From Haloplanus ruber (GTDB taxonomy: Archaea; Halobacteriota; Halobacteria; Halobacteriales; Haloferacaceae), in the NCBI RefSeq assembly GCF_024494725.1, contig NZ_JANHDK010000007.1, positions 1 through 64,000 of the forward strand: a DNA stretch of 64,000 bases, in the 5' to 3' direction. Both the position numbers and the translations under genes were made by a program. This document shows positions 62,333-64,000 of the stretch, piece by piece (the stretch's first letter is position 1; each line of letters opens with the position of its first letter). The notes under the pieces are model-generated. The model was not told where the DNA came from and searched no databases. It saw only the letters and a program-made list of their open reading frames with translations.

Positions 62333-62723
62333 CGACTCGCACTCGTCACGTGGTTAACAATTTGAAGCACGTCCAAGTTTGTCACGGGTTTGCCACCGAT
62401 TTCTTGGCCGGTATTGGCTGCGTTCACCGCGCGCAGCACGTCAAGATTCCCGAGTTTGTTATCAGAACCGCCAAAACGGACTACAAGCGAGCTTTCTTCG
62501 CTGACGCTAATGTTTACGCTCGTCGTGGCACTTGCTGTTCCATCTGTGGTTTCGATTGTTGCCTGTGTGTCAACAGTATAGGTTTCTGAGGCTGCATCGT
62601 CACTGACCGCGAACGTTACCGTCACGGTTGTATTGCTGCTGGCTGGCACGTCCGTCGTGATCAGTCCAGGTGGCGTCGATCCAGAGAGATTCTGGGCAAC
62701 ATCGCCACCGACTGCCTGTAGCT
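62329..62723 (-). pseudogene. Dockerin-like secreted protein interrupted by an IS605-type element
   Basis: The remaining C-terminal 131 residues read LQAVGGDVAQNLSGSTPPGL, a beta domain (NTTVTVTFAVSDDAASETYT) and the dockerin-like module (GNLDVLRAVNAAN, TNLDVLQIVNHV). They match the C-terminal part of the protein at 24285-25457. At 62724 the right end of the element begins; the N-terminal part lies beyond it, outside the window. Confidence 0.8.
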
Positions 62724-64000
62724 TGACATCCTCCCACCCCTAAAGGGGTGGGATTCCCTGTCCGCCGGTGGGATATTGTGGTTTACGACGTGACCTGTTC
62801 TTGAGGCGCGAACGCACCAGTTTCCTTGTCAAACAAGTACGTCGAGGGCTGTGCCAACCAGCCGGTACTCCTATCACCGCCATCCGCGGCGAGACTCGGA
62901 GTTACTTTCTGGCGAATGTTCTCCGCTCCGTTCACATCGGCGTTCGCCACCGCCTCGCACCCCTCGCAGACGTACAGCCCCCGTTCGACACGATTTGCAG
63001 CCCGCTCCTGCCCACACCCCGAACACGTTTTCGAGGTGTCCCGTTCAGACACCCGTTCGACTGCGACCCCCTCTGCCTTCGCTTTGTATTCAAGGAGACT
63101 GATGAAGCGGTCGAACGCCCACGAGTGTAAGTCAAGATTCCCGTGTGGACCCCAGTCTTTCGTTTCGTCGCTCCGGTTGTCTTCACGGATGCCGGACAGA
63201 TCACCCACCGCGATTGTCCCGACACCCTCCTCAACACACCGCTGGACGATGTGCTTCGAGAGAGTGTGGAAGTAGTGGGTGCGACGAGTCGACTTCTTGT
63301 GGTGAAGTCGCGTGGTCGGCTCCGACGTGGTGTCGTCACACTTCGCGATCTGCTTGCTGAAGTAGTAGTCGTCCTCTTTCAGACAGTTCAGCGGGTACAA
63401 CTCTGCGTGCTCGTCTTCGTAGGCGAGGGCAGCGAAGTTGTTGATCCCGAGGTCGATTCCGACTGTCTTGTCGCCGGGTGCTTCAGCGACTGTGACTTCC
63501 TTTTTACAGACGAAGTGGAGTTCCCACTCGTTGCCCGTCCAGACTGCCCGAACCTGTTGGACACTCTCCACCGTAGAGGGATCAACCTCGGGCCGAGTCT
63601 GGTACTCGCACAGCGCGAAGTCCGACCAGTAGTCTTTCAGATTCTCTCCTTTGGAGAGCCGGACGCGGTTGTATTGAGTGTCAAGTTTGAACCCAGCGTC
63701 TTTGAACGTGACCGTGCTTCGAGGGTGGTCGTCGCCGTGTTTGCGGTAGCCGGGCGGGTTCGCTCGGGTGTCTCCATTCTGTCGTTTGCCGTACCAGCTA
63801 GTGAACGCCTCAGCGAGCTCTTGGAGAACGCGCTGACTTGACTGTGAGTGGAGGTCACTATAGCGTTCGTGTGACTTGAGGTACGCGGTGAGTTCGTCGT
63901 GATCAGGGATGTGGTCGATTTCGTTCCACACTCGATCACAGACCCACCGACCGACATTCCAGAGTTTTGAGGCGGCGAATCCGAGAGCGTCAAGATCGTC
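62724..64000 (-). mobile_element. IS605-type element, right end and tnpB (continues beyond window)
   Basis: The right-end hairpin CCCACCCCTAAAGGGGTGGG at about 62734-62753 with TGACATCCT outside it, followed by a tnpB gene that is still open at the window end. The left end is not seen. It sits inside the dockerin-like gene. Confidence 0.85.
62783..64000 (-). CDS. tnpB: TnpB (IS605-type), 5' end outside window
   Basis: At least 405 residues. The frame is open upstream of GTG 63931 to the window edge (LDALGFAASKLWNVGRWVCD), so the start lies beyond. First RuvC Asp in TVGIDLGINNFAALAY, middle motif TIAVGDLSGIREDN, zinc ribbon CSGCGQER...CEGCE and last Asp in AVANADVNGAENIRQK. The middle motif again lacks the canonical Glu. 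It belongs to a different subtype from the copies at 46531 and 58153. Confidence 0.88.
   Translation of the reverse strand, partial: DDLDALGFAASKLWNVGRWVCDRVWNEIDHIPDHDELTAYLKSHERYSDLHSQSSQRVLQELAEAFTSWYGKRQNGDTRANPPGYRKHGDDHPRSTVTFKDAGFKLDTQYNRVRLSKGENLKDYWSDFALCEYQTRPEVDPSTVESVQQVRAVWTGNEWELHFVCKKEVTVAEAPGDKTVGIDLGINNFAALAYEDEHAELYPLNCLKEDDYYFSKQIAKCDDTTSEPTTRLHHKKSTRRTHYFHTLSKHIVQRCVEEGVGTIAVGDLSGIREDNRSDETKDWGPHGNLDLHSWAFDRFISLLEYKAKAEGVAVERVSERDTSKTCSGCGQERAANRVERGLYVCEGCEAVANADVNGAENIRQKVTPSLAADGGDRSTGWLAQPSTYLFDKETGAFAPQEQVTS

Noticed and set aside
1-64000. tRNA or rRNA genes
   Set aside because: I found no cloverleaf with a T-loop consensus and no rRNA-like stretch on either strand by reading. 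A covariance search would be needed to exclude a tRNA.

Overview
The window looks like part of a haloarchaeal (class Halobacteria) megaplasmid or secondary replicon. The evidence is the strongly acidic proteins, a PGF-CTERM tail, HalOD1 and HTH-10 (bacterio-opsin activator type) regulators, TRAM and CPxCG zinc-ribbon proteins, an Orc1/Cdc6 gene flanked by origin-recognition-box-like repeats, a ParA gene, and many haloarchaeal insertion sequences and broken genes. I saw no rRNA, tRNA or CRISPR array.

Layout. 1-8.3 kb: a PGF-CTERM protein tail, a deleted IS200/IS605 copy, two large secreted proteins ending in a dockerin-like domain, a duplicated HTH/LAGLIDADG-like protein and a HalOD1 protein. 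8.4-13.9 kb: a debris zone with a VapBC-type pair whose antitoxin has an in-frame amber codon, an HNH nuclease and its decayed partial duplicate, a dead IS6-type element, and an HTH plus TumE-like pair. 13.9-24.1 kb: a collinear block of a zinc-finger protein, a DUF932-like protein lacking its start, a MoxR/CobS-like AAA+ ATPase, a GP88-like protein, five small proteins (two are tandem paralogues) and a 1119-residue HExxH/zinc-finger/VWA protein. A repeated non-coding motif (GTTTGTATCTCCCG) lies in front of several of its genes. 24.3-32.1 kb: a third dockerin-like secreted protein, integrase debris, small zinc-finger genes, an HTH-PIN-integrase operon and a Fic protein.

32.6-41.5 kb is a GC-rich catabolic island: IclR regulator, SHMT-like PLP enzyme, HTH-10 regulator, ornithine-cyclodeaminase-like enzyme, DUF3100-type membrane pair, M20 deacylase, and a DUF1611/enolase-superfamily pair matching DgcN/DgcA of the N-acetyl-D-glutamate route. 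41.5-48.2 kb is eroded: an intact IS5-type element with an 8-bp duplication, a frameshifted M48-like protease, a frameshifted GT2 glycosyltransferase, an HTH gene whose stop codon comes from a 53-bp IS605-derived hairpin, and an IS1341-type element inside another gene.

48.3-58.1 kb is the replicon backbone: an origin with inverted repeats around an AT-rich stretch, orc1/cdc6, a ParA/partner pair with an AT-rich repeat region upstream, and an AddA/AddB-like helicase-nuclease pair. 58.1-64 kb: an intact IS200/IS605 element, an IS with DDE transposase and 5-bp duplication, a zinc-ribbon protein, and a fourth dockerin-like gene cut by an IS605-type element that runs off the window.

Three themes deserve follow-up: the dockerin-like domain shared by four secreted proteins; the MoxR-VWA-GP88-DUF932 block as a possible undescribed plasmid system; and the spread of short IS605-derived hairpin elements through the replicon.
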